From the IMG/VR virus record IMGVR_UViG_3300007541_009914, positions 1-25,035 of that record: DNA of 25,035 bases. One strand, given 5' to 3'. Shown here piece by piece: positions 7,572 through 14,681 of the stretch. Positions within the stretch are counted from its first letter, which is position 1. Each line of letters opens with the position of its first letter. The notes under the pieces were generated by a model, which made no database searches, had not been told where the DNA came from, and was given only the letters and a program-made list of their open reading frames with translations. The DNA comes from a virus. The position numbers were made by a program, and so were the translations under genes.

Positions 7572-8819
7572 TTACTTACGATATGCCGCTTGGCGTTGCA
7601 ACATTTCTAAGTAGTTTTGAGAGTAACCTCTCTGCATCTCAACAACCTGATTAACAGGTACTAGGCCCTCTGTACTTTGGCTTTCGTTGAGTTTTTGCAT
7701 CTTATTATTGTGCTTTTCAATTTCTACTCTTTCCATGATACCTCTAAGATCTTGTTCATCCCAGAAAGATTTAACAGAATAAGGAGAGTTTAAGTTATAT
7801 AACTGCGATTTTGCAAATATTTTCGCTTTTTCGCTCTCATTCATCTCCGACCAAACTGCTTTGTATTCGTCAGGCATAAATTTAACTACGGTCGGAATAT
7901 TTGCGCTTTCATGATTGATCACTGATTCAATGATCGAAGTCACATCGTTTTCGTTAAACCATACCGACGCATTAAGTGCTTCAACCACAGCTTGTTTAGT
8001 CGATGATCCAAGGTTGAAGAACGCTTTTTGTTTAGCATTGCTCAATACCTTTAGGAATGGATATCTGCTTTCAAGAACTGCTTTTGAAGAAGAGTTAGTA
8101 ACTTCTGTTATTACTCGATCAACTTTAGAAACTAGTGCATCAATCGATGCGCTCTCGTCTAGCTTATTGATTCCATTCATTACGTTACGTTTTCCTCCTA
8201 CGACTGCTCCTTCATTTAGTGATTCAGCAATGTATTCAGTGTAACCAATGGTTTGTCCTAACTTTTCAGCGACATACTGAGAATATTCTCGGTTTTGATT
8301 AATGTTTTCAGAAAGATATTCTGCAAATTCGATTCCGCGATTTGCTCCTTCTGCAACATATTCAGTATATTGAAGACCTTTATCAAGTTCTTCTGCCAAA
8401 TAGTTTTGATATTTGATCGACTTAGTAAGATTCTCCTTTAAGTATTCAGCATAGTTAATAGATTGATCTAATTTTTCTGCTAAATAGTCCTGATGGCCAA
8501 TGCTTTGATTTAGTTTTTCTCCAATGTAATTAGAGTAGTCGATCGAGTTGTTAGTCGTCTCAGCAACGTGCTCTGAATATCTAATAGATTCATTGAGCTT
8601 GTTCGAAAGATAATCTGCGTAGTTAACGACTCCCTCCAACTGCTCAGCTAGATAATTAACAAATCCAACCAGTTTAGCTTGATCTACGCTATCGTTTGCG
8701 GTTTGAGCAGATTCAAGCAATTGCTTCTGTTGTCTCATTTCAGTTTTCATTTTAGTAAACTGATTTTTTAGAACTTCAGAATATTGGTCCATTTGCTCCT
8801 TAGTTACAAATTCGGCCAT
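7572..8819 (-). CDS. Probable nested, in-frame scaffold protein (gp22-like) from internal ATG
   Basis: Codon 246 of the protease-scaffold frame is ATG (8817-8819), preceded by CACAAAAAAATAATAACACG, an A-rich stretch like the leaders of real starts here, including the capsid gene. Starting there gives 415 aa holding exactly the coiled coil, the 14-residue repeats and the C-terminal domain, without the protease. Phage lambda makes its scaffold Nu3 in the same way from inside gene C. A separate start would let scaffold outnumber protease, as prohead assembly requires. Expression of the short form is inferred. Confidence 0.5.
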   Translation of the reverse strand: MAEFVTKEQMDQYSEVLKNQFTKMKTEMRQQKQLLESAQTANDSVDQAKLVGFVNYLAEQLEGVVNYADYLSNKLNESIRYSEHVAETTNNSIDYSNYIGEKLNQSIGHQDYLAEKLDQSINYAEYLKENLTKSIKYQNYLAEELDKGLQYTEYVAEGANRGIEFAEYLSENINQNREYSQYVAEKLGQTIGYTEYIAESLNEGAVVGGKRNVMNGINKLDESASIDALVSKVDRVITEVTNSSSKAVLESRYPFLKVLSNAKQKAFFNLGSSTKQAVVEALNASVWFNENDVTSIIESVINHESANIPTVVKFMPDEYKAVWSEMNESEKAKIFAKSQLYNLNSPYSVKSFWDEQDLRGIMERVEIEKHNNKMQKLNESQSTEGLVPVNQVVEMQRGYSQNYLEMLQRQAAYRK

Positions 8820-9554
8820 CGTGTTATTATTTTTTTGTGGTTTCGATGATTCGTTGAACGAAAGTCCTAACGTTTTATCAGATTTATTTATTCGATAAAT
8901 TTTTAAATTATCACCGTATCCTAAATTTTCGGAAATATCTTCTAGTCCCTGTTTTTCTATGACGGATGTTTCCTTTAGGTGATTATAACTTTCAGTGATA
9001 ATATCGAATTCACTCTTAAGCGATTCATTCACGGTTTTTCTTAAGATTGCTTCAGTAAATCCAGGTTCCCCGACAAGATCGTAAGTAAAGATGCGTTGTA
9101 ATTTTACCTTACCGCTTTCGTTTACCTGACCTGCGGCTCTTGAAGAGACTGAGAGATTTACTCCACCATCTAATAAAGCCTTTGCAATTTTTCCGTTAGG
9201 TGTGTTTTCAAGAATACGAACCTTAATGTTTACACGATCTCCTCCGTCGTATTCAAGTCCTTCGATGATGTGCGATGCACTCTTTAGAGTCACGTCAAAA
9301 TGTTGAGGGTGATCAAGATCACCTACTAGCTGACGCTTTTCAATTTTATCCTTTAGATAACTTAGGTGAGGAAGATATTCGTCTTTTTCGTAGATCCTGC
9401 GATTGTTATTCATTTGACCGAATACTGCGCAGACTCCCTCTAATACTGTTCCACTGGCACCCGATGATTTAACACTAAGTGCTTCATTGACATTTTCAAT
9501 GATTAGGACAGTATCTGCGCCAAGATTATCTACTGTGCTAGGTAAATTAGTCAA
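7572..9554 (-). CDS. 21: Prohead protease (gp21-like) fused to a repeat-rich scaffold (gp22-like)
   Basis: 660 aa from a TTG start, the only possible start since an in-frame TAG lies two codons upstream; a GATAAATAAT promoter is 16 nt before it. Residues about 33-175 resemble the T4 gp21 prohead protease: VLEGVCAVFGQMNNNRRIY, the catalytic His82 in GDLDHPQ, and the catalytic serine in LSVSSRAAG (136-142), followed by DLVGEPGFTEA. A charged linker (180-245) leads to a scaffold region with an internal methionine (246), a coiled coil (about 255-285), eleven 14-residue repeats (297-450) and a helical C-terminal domain. In T4 protease and scaffold are separate genes; a joined arrangement is common in other tailed phages. 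The protein would build the prohead core and later digest it and the capsid propeptide. Confidence 0.88.
   Translation of the reverse strand: MTNLPSTVDNLGADTVLIIENVNEALSVKSSGASGTVLEGVCAVFGQMNNNRRIYEKDEYLPHLSYLKDKIEKRQLVGDLDHPQHFDVTLKSASHIIEGLEYDGGDRVNIKVRILENTPNGKIAKALLDGGVNLSVSSRAAGQVNESGKVKLQRIFTYDLVGEPGFTEAILRKTVNESLKSEFDIITESYNHLKETSVIEKQGLEDISENLGYGDNLKIYRINKSDKTLGLSFNESSKPQKNNNTMAEFVTKEQMDQYSEVLKNQFTKMKTEMRQQKQLLESAQTANDSVDQAKLVGFVNYLAEQLEGVVNYADYLSNKLNESIRYSEHVAETTNNSIDYSNYIGEKLNQSIGHQDYLAEKLDQSINYAEYLKENLTKSIKYQNYLAEELDKGLQYTEYVAEGANRGIEFAEYLSENINQNREYSQYVAEKLGQTIGYTEYIAESLNEGAVVGGKRNVMNGINKLDESASIDALVSKVDRVITEVTNSSSKAVLESRYPFLKVLSNAKQKAFFNLGSSTKQAVVEALNASVWFNENDVTSIIESVINHESANIPTVVKFMPDEYKAVWSEMNESEKAKIFAKSQLYNLNSPYSVKSFWDEQDLRGIMERVEIEKHNNKMQKLNESQSTEGLVPVNQVVEMQRGYSQNYLEMLQRQAAYRK
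8205..8666 (-). repeat. Eleven tandem 42-nt (14-residue) repeats in the scaffold
   Basis: Residues 297-450 of the 660-aa protein divide without gaps into eleven 14-residue units with consensus [G/N/D/E]Y-x-x-Y-[L/V/I]-A-E-K-L-[N/D]-Q-S-I. Examples are DYSNYIGEKLNQSI, GHQDYLAEKLDQSI and EYSQYVAEKLGQTI. Fourteen residues equal two heptads, consistent with a regular helix or coiled coil. The repeats have diverged at DNA level, so this is an old, selected protein repeat. Confidence 0.9.
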
Positions 9555-9570
9555 AGTCTACAATTTTTTT

Positions 9571-9580
9571 ATTATTTATC
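9571..9580 (-). promoter_or_regulatory. Late-type promoter motif GATAAATAAT (minus strand)
   Basis: The minus strand reads CGATAAATAATAAAAAAATTG, almost the same 16-base context as at 3925-3940 on the plus strand. It lies 16 nt before the TTG start of the protease-scaffold gene, in the 53-nt gap after the DnaJ-like gene. Confidence 0.7.
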
Positions 9581-9607
9581 GCAGGCTCTGCTAAAAAATC
9601 ACAGAAA

Positions 9608-10603
9608 TTATTCTAGTTCTAGCAAGTAATTTAAGAAATTATCTCGATCCTTTTTCTTAAGCTTAGTGATATCTGGAGTTTTTACCTTGAATTTTACTAT
9701 GTATGGCGCATGCGATCCATCCATTGTAATTAGACCAGAACTCTTTAACACAAATTTAAGATTGCTTATTGTCTCCGGAACATAGATCTGTGCATCATAT
9801 TTTTTATCGAAAATAGTTTCAATCCTAATTTTTTCTCCCTCTACCAATAATTTACTTAGTGGTATTTCAATCCACTGCACGACGGTCCGATCCTCTAATT
9901 GAATATTGTCGGGCATTTCAAAATTAATGGTCACATAAAGATCTCCAAATATGGGCATTTTTTCCCTGTCTCCAAAAATAGTCTCAAATTCATGAATATC
10001 TTCATTACCCAGGTTTGCAACCCTCACCTTTGCAGAATATCGATCTCCTTCCTTAACAATGGGTAAAAACTGGTCCCGTAATCTTACATTTATGGTAATT
10101 TTTCGAGTTTCCCTAGTCTTAATAAATTCTCTAGTATTGGAAAGTTCAATTTTGTCCCTATCGAAACTTACCTCTACTTCTCCTCCATTAAATGCCGTTA
10201 CAAAGCTCATGGTTACTCCATAATTAATGTCTAGGTGAGCCGTTTGTGGAGGAGTCGAGTGTGTTCTGCCTTGACTTCTTCTTCTTTCTTGATTAGAGCG
10301 TCCTCCTCCGAAATCTCCTTTGAAATTATTCACCCAATCCTCAAAACCAAACCCTGAGGCACGTCGGCCTGTTTTTTCTCCAGTTGGACCCTTTCTTGAG
10401 GAATCATAGGCTTTTCTTTTTTCGATCGTGCTTAGCGTATCGTATGCCTCGGCCACTTCCTTAAAGCGTTCAGCCGCTTCTTCGTCACCTGCATTTTTAT
10501 CTGGGTGCCATTGCATCGCTTCTTTACGATATGCCTTTTTTATCTCTTCCTGGGTGGCATTCTGCCCACTTCCTAAAATTTTGTAATAATCTTTCAAGTG
10601 CAA
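9608..10603 (-). CDS. dnaJ: DnaJ-like co-chaperone (J domain plus C-terminal substrate-binding domains, no zinc finger)
   Basis: 331 aa from TTG, with an in-frame TAG just upstream; a second TTG two codons later would give the canonical MKDYYKILG beginning and may be the true start. Residues 3-67 are a complete J domain with the HPD motif at 33-35, which stimulates the ATPase of a DnaK (Hsp70). A short Gly/Arg/Ser-rich linker (about 70-115) replaces the zinc-finger region, as in CbpA-type J proteins. The rest (about 120-310) is beta-rich, with DLYVTINF and a following VQWIEIPLSKLLVEGEKIRI block like the DnaJ C-terminal domain. It lies directly upstream of the prohead genes, suggesting a role in folding capsid or scaffold with host DnaK (inference). 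Confidence 0.88.
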   Translation of the reverse strand: MHLKDYYKILGSGQNATQEEIKKAYRKEAMQWHPDKNAGDEEAAERFKEVAEAYDTLSTIEKRKAYDSSRKGPTGEKTGRRASGFGFEDWVNNFKGDFGGGRSNQERRRSQGRTHSTPPQTAHLDINYGVTMSFVTAFNGGEVEVSFDRDKIELSNTREFIKTRETRKITINVRLRDQFLPIVKEGDRYSAKVRVANLGNEDIHEFETIFGDREKMPIFGDLYVTINFEMPDNIQLEDRTVVQWIEIPLSKLLVEGEKIRIETIFDKKYDAQIYVPETISNLKFVLKSSGLITMDGSHAPYIVKFKVKTPDITKLKKKDRDNFLNYLLELE

Positions 10604-10627
10604 CTAAACTTTTTGCCTTATCTCTTG

Positions 10628-10633
10628 TATAAT
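10628..10633 (+). promoter_or_regulatory. Possible sigma70-like -10 box (TATAAT) in the divergent gap
   Basis: The 64-nt gap between the divergent head and glycan modules holds TTGTATAATAAAAA, 34 nt before the GTG start at 10668. I see no convincing -35 element at the expected distance, so support is weak. It is the only candidate I found that could start the glycan module. Confidence 0.25.
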
Positions 10634-10667
10634 AAAAACGACAAGGGTTCTAAAATAATATATCTAT

Positions 10668-11285
10668 GTGGCGAAGATAATTAAACGTCTTAGAGATTTT
10701 ATCGATATCCATCCAGATTCAAAAATAGTGGTCTGCGGATGTGGAATATCTCTGTTGGACTTTAAAGAACATCATCAAAAGTTTATCACAATTGGAGTAA
10801 ATGATGTTCCACAACTCTTCGACCCAACCTATCTCTTAATAACTGACTCTCCGCATAGATTCAATTTAAAGCGGCAGGGCTTTATTAATTCTTCAGGAGC
10901 CAATCATCTTTTTACCTGTGCTAAGGGCTGGAGACACCCCAATATGGTTCACTTTGATCTGGGTGAAAAAGGCAAAGCGTCAATCCGCCACCCCGATAGA
11001 ATCGATCATTTTGTAAATTCTCCATATGTTGCTCTAGGCCTTGCTTATCGACTTGGTGCTAGAAAAATAGGCATAGTTGGAGTCGATTTTACTGATGGGC
11101 ACTTCTATAACCCTCGAGACGGTTCACACCCAGTCATTAAGATGAATTACCTAAAACGGGTAAATTCATCATATCGGCTCATGTTAAAGACTTTGAAAGA
11201 TGGGGGAGCCGACCTATATAATTTAAGCCAAGTCAGTAAGCTGGACCTGCCTAGAATAACAATAGACGAATTCGAAAAGCTATGA
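10668..11285 (+). CDS. DUF115/Maf-like glycosyltransferase (sialyltransferase-like), first gene of the glycan module
   Basis: 205 aa from GTG; the ATG two bases earlier runs into a stop. The N-terminus KIVVCGCGISLLDF followed by FITIGVNDVPQLFDPTYLLITD matches the pattern G-x-G-x-S-L ... N-D ... P-x-Y-x-x-x-x-D. That pattern is seen in DUF115/MptE-like proteins, in Maf flagellin glycosyltransferases and, loosely, in bacterial sialyltransferases (GT42). VALGLAYRLGARKIGIVGVDF is the second typical block, ending in the conserved G-x-D. The likely substrate is a CMP-activated nonulosonic acid, because the next gene (overlapping by ATGA) is a CMP-sugar synthetase-like protein. A related gene ends the module at 22285-22911. 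Activity and acceptor are inferred. Confidence 0.65.
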   Translation: MAKIIKRLRDFIDIHPDSKIVVCGCGISLLDFKEHHQKFITIGVNDVPQLFDPTYLLITDSPHRFNLKRQGFINSSGANHLFTCAKGWRHPNMVHFDLGEKGKASIRHPDRIDHFVNSPYVALGLAYRLGARKIGIVGVDFTDGHFYNPRDGSHPVIKMNYLKRVNSSYRLMLKTLKDGGADLYNLSQVSKLDLPRITIDEFEKL

Positions 11286-11932
11286 AAATAATAATTCCTG
11301 CAAGAAAGGGATCAAAGGGGCTTCCATTTAAGAATCGTCAGCTGTTTCAATACACATCAGACATCGTTCCAAAAGAATTTTATGATCTTGTGTGGGTAAC
11401 AACGGATGACCATAAAATAATGGAATATGCTGGTGATTATCCATTTAACATAATTGATCGCCCGACCGATTTAGCTGAAGATGATACTTCAATTCGTGAT
11501 GTCATGACTCATGCAATATCTAATATTAAGGCGGATCCTGATGAACCTATTGTAATGCTATACTTGACCTATCCAGAAAGAACTTGGTCACATATAGAGG
11601 AGGCCGTTGAGCTATTTATAGAATATTACGATATGGGATTATGCGATTCTCTGCTGTGTCGAAAGGAGATCAAGTCACATCCATATCTCTATATGTATGA
11701 AAGAGGAGTCGACGGAATGTTTGGAGAGCAAGTGGTTCAACACGATGAATATCGTCGACAGACGTATCCTCCTTGCTTTGAAATAAGTCACTATATTTCA
11801 ATATTCACACCAGCCTCTATAAATAGATTAAATCGAAACCTTTATTCAAAGGACACCATATTTTTTAGCGTGCCTGATGTTATTGACGTCGACACAAAAT
11901 TTGACTTAAATCAATTTTATGGAAGAAACTAA
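11282..11932 (+). CDS. neuA: Acylneuraminate cytidylyltransferase-like protein (NeuA/PseF family)
   Basis: 216 aa. The N-terminal nucleotide-binding signature IIPARKGSKGLPFKN (3-17) is that of CMP-sugar synthetases, which activate sialic, pseudaminic or legionaminic acid, or KDO, with CTP. Other supporting blocks are VWVTTDDHKIMEYA (37-50), RPTDLAEDDTSIRDVMTHA (60-78) and the C-terminal VIDVDTKFDLNQF, where family members have an I-D-x-x-D-L element. The size is near the family norm of about 230 aa. It overlaps the upstream DUF115-like gene by 4 nt and the downstream glycosyltransferase by 14 nt, so the three are translationally linked. With the NeuB-like gene at 20709 it gives the two hallmark steps of CMP-nonulosonate synthesis. 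Confidence 0.82.
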   Translation: MKIIIPARKGSKGLPFKNRQLFQYTSDIVPKEFYDLVWVTTDDHKIMEYAGDYPFNIIDRPTDLAEDDTSIRDVMTHAISNIKADPDEPIVMLYLTYPERTWSHIEEAVELFIEYYDMGLCDSLLCRKEIKSHPYLYMYERGVDGMFGEQVVQHDEYRRQTYPPCFEISHYISIFTPASINRLNRNLYSKDTIFFSVPDVIDVDTKFDLNQFYGRN

Positions 11933-13370
11933 AATAAACATATCTACGACGGCTAGTGATCGTACGCTTCACCTAACTCGAACATCAATCTTTACTTTTT
12001 TAAAGACTAATACGTGGTTTGATGGAACGATTTATCTGCTTTCTCATCCAAAACTGCCTCTTTCAAAAAGATCAGCTGATCTCTTAAAAAATCTGTATAA
12101 CAAGATAGTTGTTGTCGATCTATATCACTATAAAGAAATCAATGATCTGTTTCAAAAAAACCGATCAAACACTTCTGAATTACATAAGTTATTAACGCTT
12201 GGAGTAGTTTCTCTTCCTATAAAAACAATCTATTTTTCAAATACGTCAGTCTTCATTAATAGCGTTGCCGATCTTCTTGATTCAGAAAAATCTGTCATTT
12301 TAGAAAATACGATTGACTTTATATACTTAAATGAAAGATTTGCTAATTGGTTTCCATCAAATGATGTCAAATCAAGCATTATAAGCAATCTTAGTGATCC
12401 TAAAATTTGTGAGAGCTATCTTTTTAAGACTTCTTTTGATTATCGAGACAACAGGTACCATCTCTTTATGAATGATTCAAAGACGATGAAGGCGATTATT
12501 TTTAATACGTTTAACGATAGTCAGAAATACATAAAGATAAATCAGTATTGGGCAAATTATAACCAAACTTCTAATAAATTTAGTATGCGTCCAATTAATA
12601 GAAAGAAAGTAATCGCATCTAATCAAAAAATAGTATCACAAGCTGATCCGACTCCAGTAAATTTGAACATAGATATTTCAGATATTTCTATTATCATTCC
12701 GGCATATCGCGCACAAGACTACATAGAAGAATGTTTAGATTCAATAGAAAAACAAGGCAAAAATATTGAAATTCTTGTTGGAATTGACAATTGTCAGACT
12801 ACTCTAGATAAACTTATTCAAATAAAGGAAAAATATTCAAAGTTATCCATATTTTTTTCAGAGAAAAAAGTTGGACCGTATATTCTTAGAAATTCGCTAT
12901 CAATACATGCAAAAACTAATAATTTGCTTTTTTTTGATGCCGACGACATAATGACAAATGACTCACTATCAATTATCTTATCTTATAATAATGGATCAAG
13001 GCCTATTCGATTTTCATACTTTAATTTTAAAGATGGGGAAAATCATCTTATTACAAATCAAAAAAATCAATCTGTTGCACACGGAGTATTTTTCATTCCA
13101 GTAAAAATCTTTAAATCAACTGGCGGTTTTCAATCATGGGAATTTGCAGCTGATACTGAATTTATGAAGAGATGTGATGCAAATAGAATTTTAAGTTTAA
13201 ATTTAAACCAAGGTCTTTTTTACAGACGCATCCATCCTATGAGTTTAACACAAAATTCATCAACAGGATATCAGTCAATTCAGCGAAAAAAAATTGCCGA
13301 GCGCATTCGAAAGACTAAAAAATGGCCAGTTCCAATCACTCCACAGTTAATAGAACTTAAAAAACTATGA
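11919..13370 (+). CDS. Two-domain glycosyltransferase with C-terminal GT2 (GT-A) domain
   Basis: 483 aa. The C-terminal half (about 255-480) is a family 2 glycosyltransferase: ISIIIPAYRAQDYIEECLDSI (256-276), GIDNCQTTL (288-296), VGPYILRNSL, the metal-binding FFDADD (338-343) and the late block RRIHPMSLT. The N-terminal half (about 1-235) begins KINISTTASDRTLHLTRTSI and contains IYFSNTSVFI, resembling a second sugar-transferase-like fold such as GT8, but this is weak. The C-terminal domain is clearly related to the separate gene at 13974-14681 (shared GIDNC-x-x-TL, GPY and ADDIM). Composition here is intermediate between the flanking genes and the AT-rich core. The acceptor is unknown. Confidence 0.8.
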   Translation: MEETKINISTTASDRTLHLTRTSIFTFLKTNTWFDGTIYLLSHPKLPLSKRSADLLKNLYNKIVVVDLYHYKEINDLFQKNRSNTSELHKLLTLGVVSLPIKTIYFSNTSVFINSVADLLDSEKSVILENTIDFIYLNERFANWFPSNDVKSSIISNLSDPKICESYLFKTSFDYRDNRYHLFMNDSKTMKAIIFNTFNDSQKYIKINQYWANYNQTSNKFSMRPINRKKVIASNQKIVSQADPTPVNLNIDISDISIIIPAYRAQDYIEECLDSIEKQGKNIEILVGIDNCQTTLDKLIQIKEKYSKLSIFFSEKKVGPYILRNSLSIHAKTNNLLFFDADDIMTNDSLSIILSYNNGSRPIRFSYFNFKDGENHLITNQKNQSVAHGVFFIPVKIFKSTGGFQSWEFAADTEFMKRCDANRILSLNLNQGLFYRRIHPMSLTQNSSTGYQSIQRKKIAERIRKTKKWPVPITPQLIELKKL

Positions 13371-13374
13371 TATT

Positions 13375-13974
13375 ATGAAACACCTAATATTTACTAGGAT
13401 ATTCTTTGATGATAAAGAACTAATGAAAAAGTATCTTGTATTGACTAAGGAAATATTAATCCCAAGTTTAAAATCCCAATCTTGTAAAAATTTCACTTGG
13501 GTTTTGATGATTAGAAAAGAAGATGAAGTCTTACTAAAAAGAGAATTAGATTATCCATTCAAAGCAGTTTACAGTCTTGCAGAATTTGTAAAGTATGCAA
13601 TCAATAATAATTTTGAAATACAAACTAGGCACGATTGTGATGATTGGATGTCTCCTAATTATGTTAATGCGATTCAAAATCAATATAATAACAATATTAA
13701 GAAGTGGAGTTCATTTCTAATACAATCTCAACCAATTCAGAGAATGTATCATACTAATGAAAAGAAAAAGTTAAGGGCATATCATAATAAGAGATGCTCG
13801 ATGCACTTATCATTATGCCAAAAGACAGTTACTAATCATATTAACGAAAGGCAACATGGTCAAATGTATGAAATCACTCCAAATGTTATATCATTAGGAG
13901 AAGGATTTACTGAATGGGTGATACATGGAGATAATATAACTATTAAAAGAGGAAATTTAAAAACAAATAACTGA
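13375..13974 (+). CDS. Putative glycosyltransferase (rhamnosyltransferase-like)
   Basis: 199 aa. The N-terminus MKHLIFTRIFFDD, then LVLTKEILIPSLKSQSCKNFTWVLMI and the acidic motif RHDCDDW (85-91), match the outline of the 'putative rhamnosyl transferase' family: an ordered start, a Q-x-x-x-x-F-x-W block, and an R-x-D-x-D-D metal site. It is shorter than the family norm of about 250-300 aa and may be a compact or trimmed version. It marks the start of the strongly AT-rich core. Its TGA shares ATGA-type overlap with the next gene's ATG at 13974. Confidence 0.68.
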   Translation: MKHLIFTRIFFDDKELMKKYLVLTKEILIPSLKSQSCKNFTWVLMIRKEDEVLLKRELDYPFKAVYSLAEFVKYAINNNFEIQTRHDCDDWMSPNYVNAIQNQYNNNIKKWSSFLIQSQPIQRMYHTNEKKKLRAYHNKRCSMHLSLCQKTVTNHINERQHGQMYEITPNVISLGEGFTEWVIHGDNITIKRGNLKTNN

Positions 13975-14681
13975 TGAATACTAAAATATCTATAATTATA
14001 TCAGCTTTTAATGCCAGTGAATATATTGAGGAATGTATAATGTCAGTAGTTAACCAAAGTTACTTTAAACTCTATAATAATTACGAAATAATATTAGGAA
14101 TAGATAATTGTGAAGATACTCTTAATGAAGTCATTAAATTTAAAGATAATATACACAATTTAAAACTAGTTTCATTTAATGAAAATAATGGACCTTATCT
14201 TGTATTTAATACATTAATAAGTATTAGCTCCGGAGAATATATTTCAATATTTGGTGCAGATGATATTATGCTTAGTAATTTTATAGAGGACAATCTTATG
14301 GAAATAAAAAATGGAAGTGACTTTGTTATAGCTAGGGGAAATAATTTTAATCATCCTAATAAAAATAAGGTCATAAAGACATATAATCCAGATGGTGTAA
14401 TTATTTTTAATAAAAGTGATTTTATGTTAATTAATGGATACGAAGGATGGAGATGTGCAGCTGACTCTGATTTAAAAAATAGATTTAATATAATGGGATT
14501 AAAATGTAAACATTCAGAAAATGTCACATATCTTAGACGATTGCATTCAGATAGTATTACAAATAGTAAAAATCATGGATTCAATACTGCATATAGATTA
14601 CGCTTAAAGAGTATTATTAATGATAGGCAGACTTCGAAAATAGATAAATTTAAAATAACTAAAAAATATAAAATAATATGA
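13974..14681 (+). CDS. GT2 family glycosyltransferase, paralogue of the C-terminal domain at 11919-13370
   Basis: 235 aa, nearly all one GT-A domain: ISIIISAFNASEYIEECIMSV (5-25), GIDNCEDTL (42-50), NNGPYLVFNTL (71-81), the metal site GADD (94-97), YEGWRCAADSDLKNRF (a typical acceptor-loop region) and RRLHSDSIT. The match of these blocks, in order and spacing, with the C-terminal half of the 11919 gene indicates duplication or acquisition of a relative from a similar cluster. Very AT-rich, Arg mostly AGA. Overlaps the following gene by 4 nt. Confidence 0.82.
   Translation: MNTKISIIISAFNASEYIEECIMSVVNQSYFKLYNNYEIILGIDNCEDTLNEVIKFKDNIHNLKLVSFNENNGPYLVFNTLISISSGEYISIFGADDIMLSNFIEDNLMEIKNGSDFVIARGNNFNHPNKNKVIKTYNPDGVIIFNKSDFMLINGYEGWRCAADSDLKNRFNIMGLKCKHSENVTYLRRLHSDSITNSKNHGFNTAYRLRLKSIINDRQTSKIDKFKITKKYKII

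Noticed and set aside
7915-8244. Plus-strand open frame of 109 codons
   Set aside because: Fully inside the protease-scaffold gene on the other strand; Ser/Thr/Leu-rich shadow of its repeats and helices.
8881-8900. TTTATTTATTCGATAAATTT as another late promoter
   Set aside because: It lies inside the protease-scaffold coding sequence, differs from the 10-base motif and is not placed before a gene start, though it is within 90 nt of the internal scaffold ATG.
10613-10633. TTGCCT ... TATAAT as a full sigma70 promoter for the glycan module
   Set aside because: The spacing is only 9 nt, too short for -35 and -10 boxes; only the TATAAT is kept, with low confidence.
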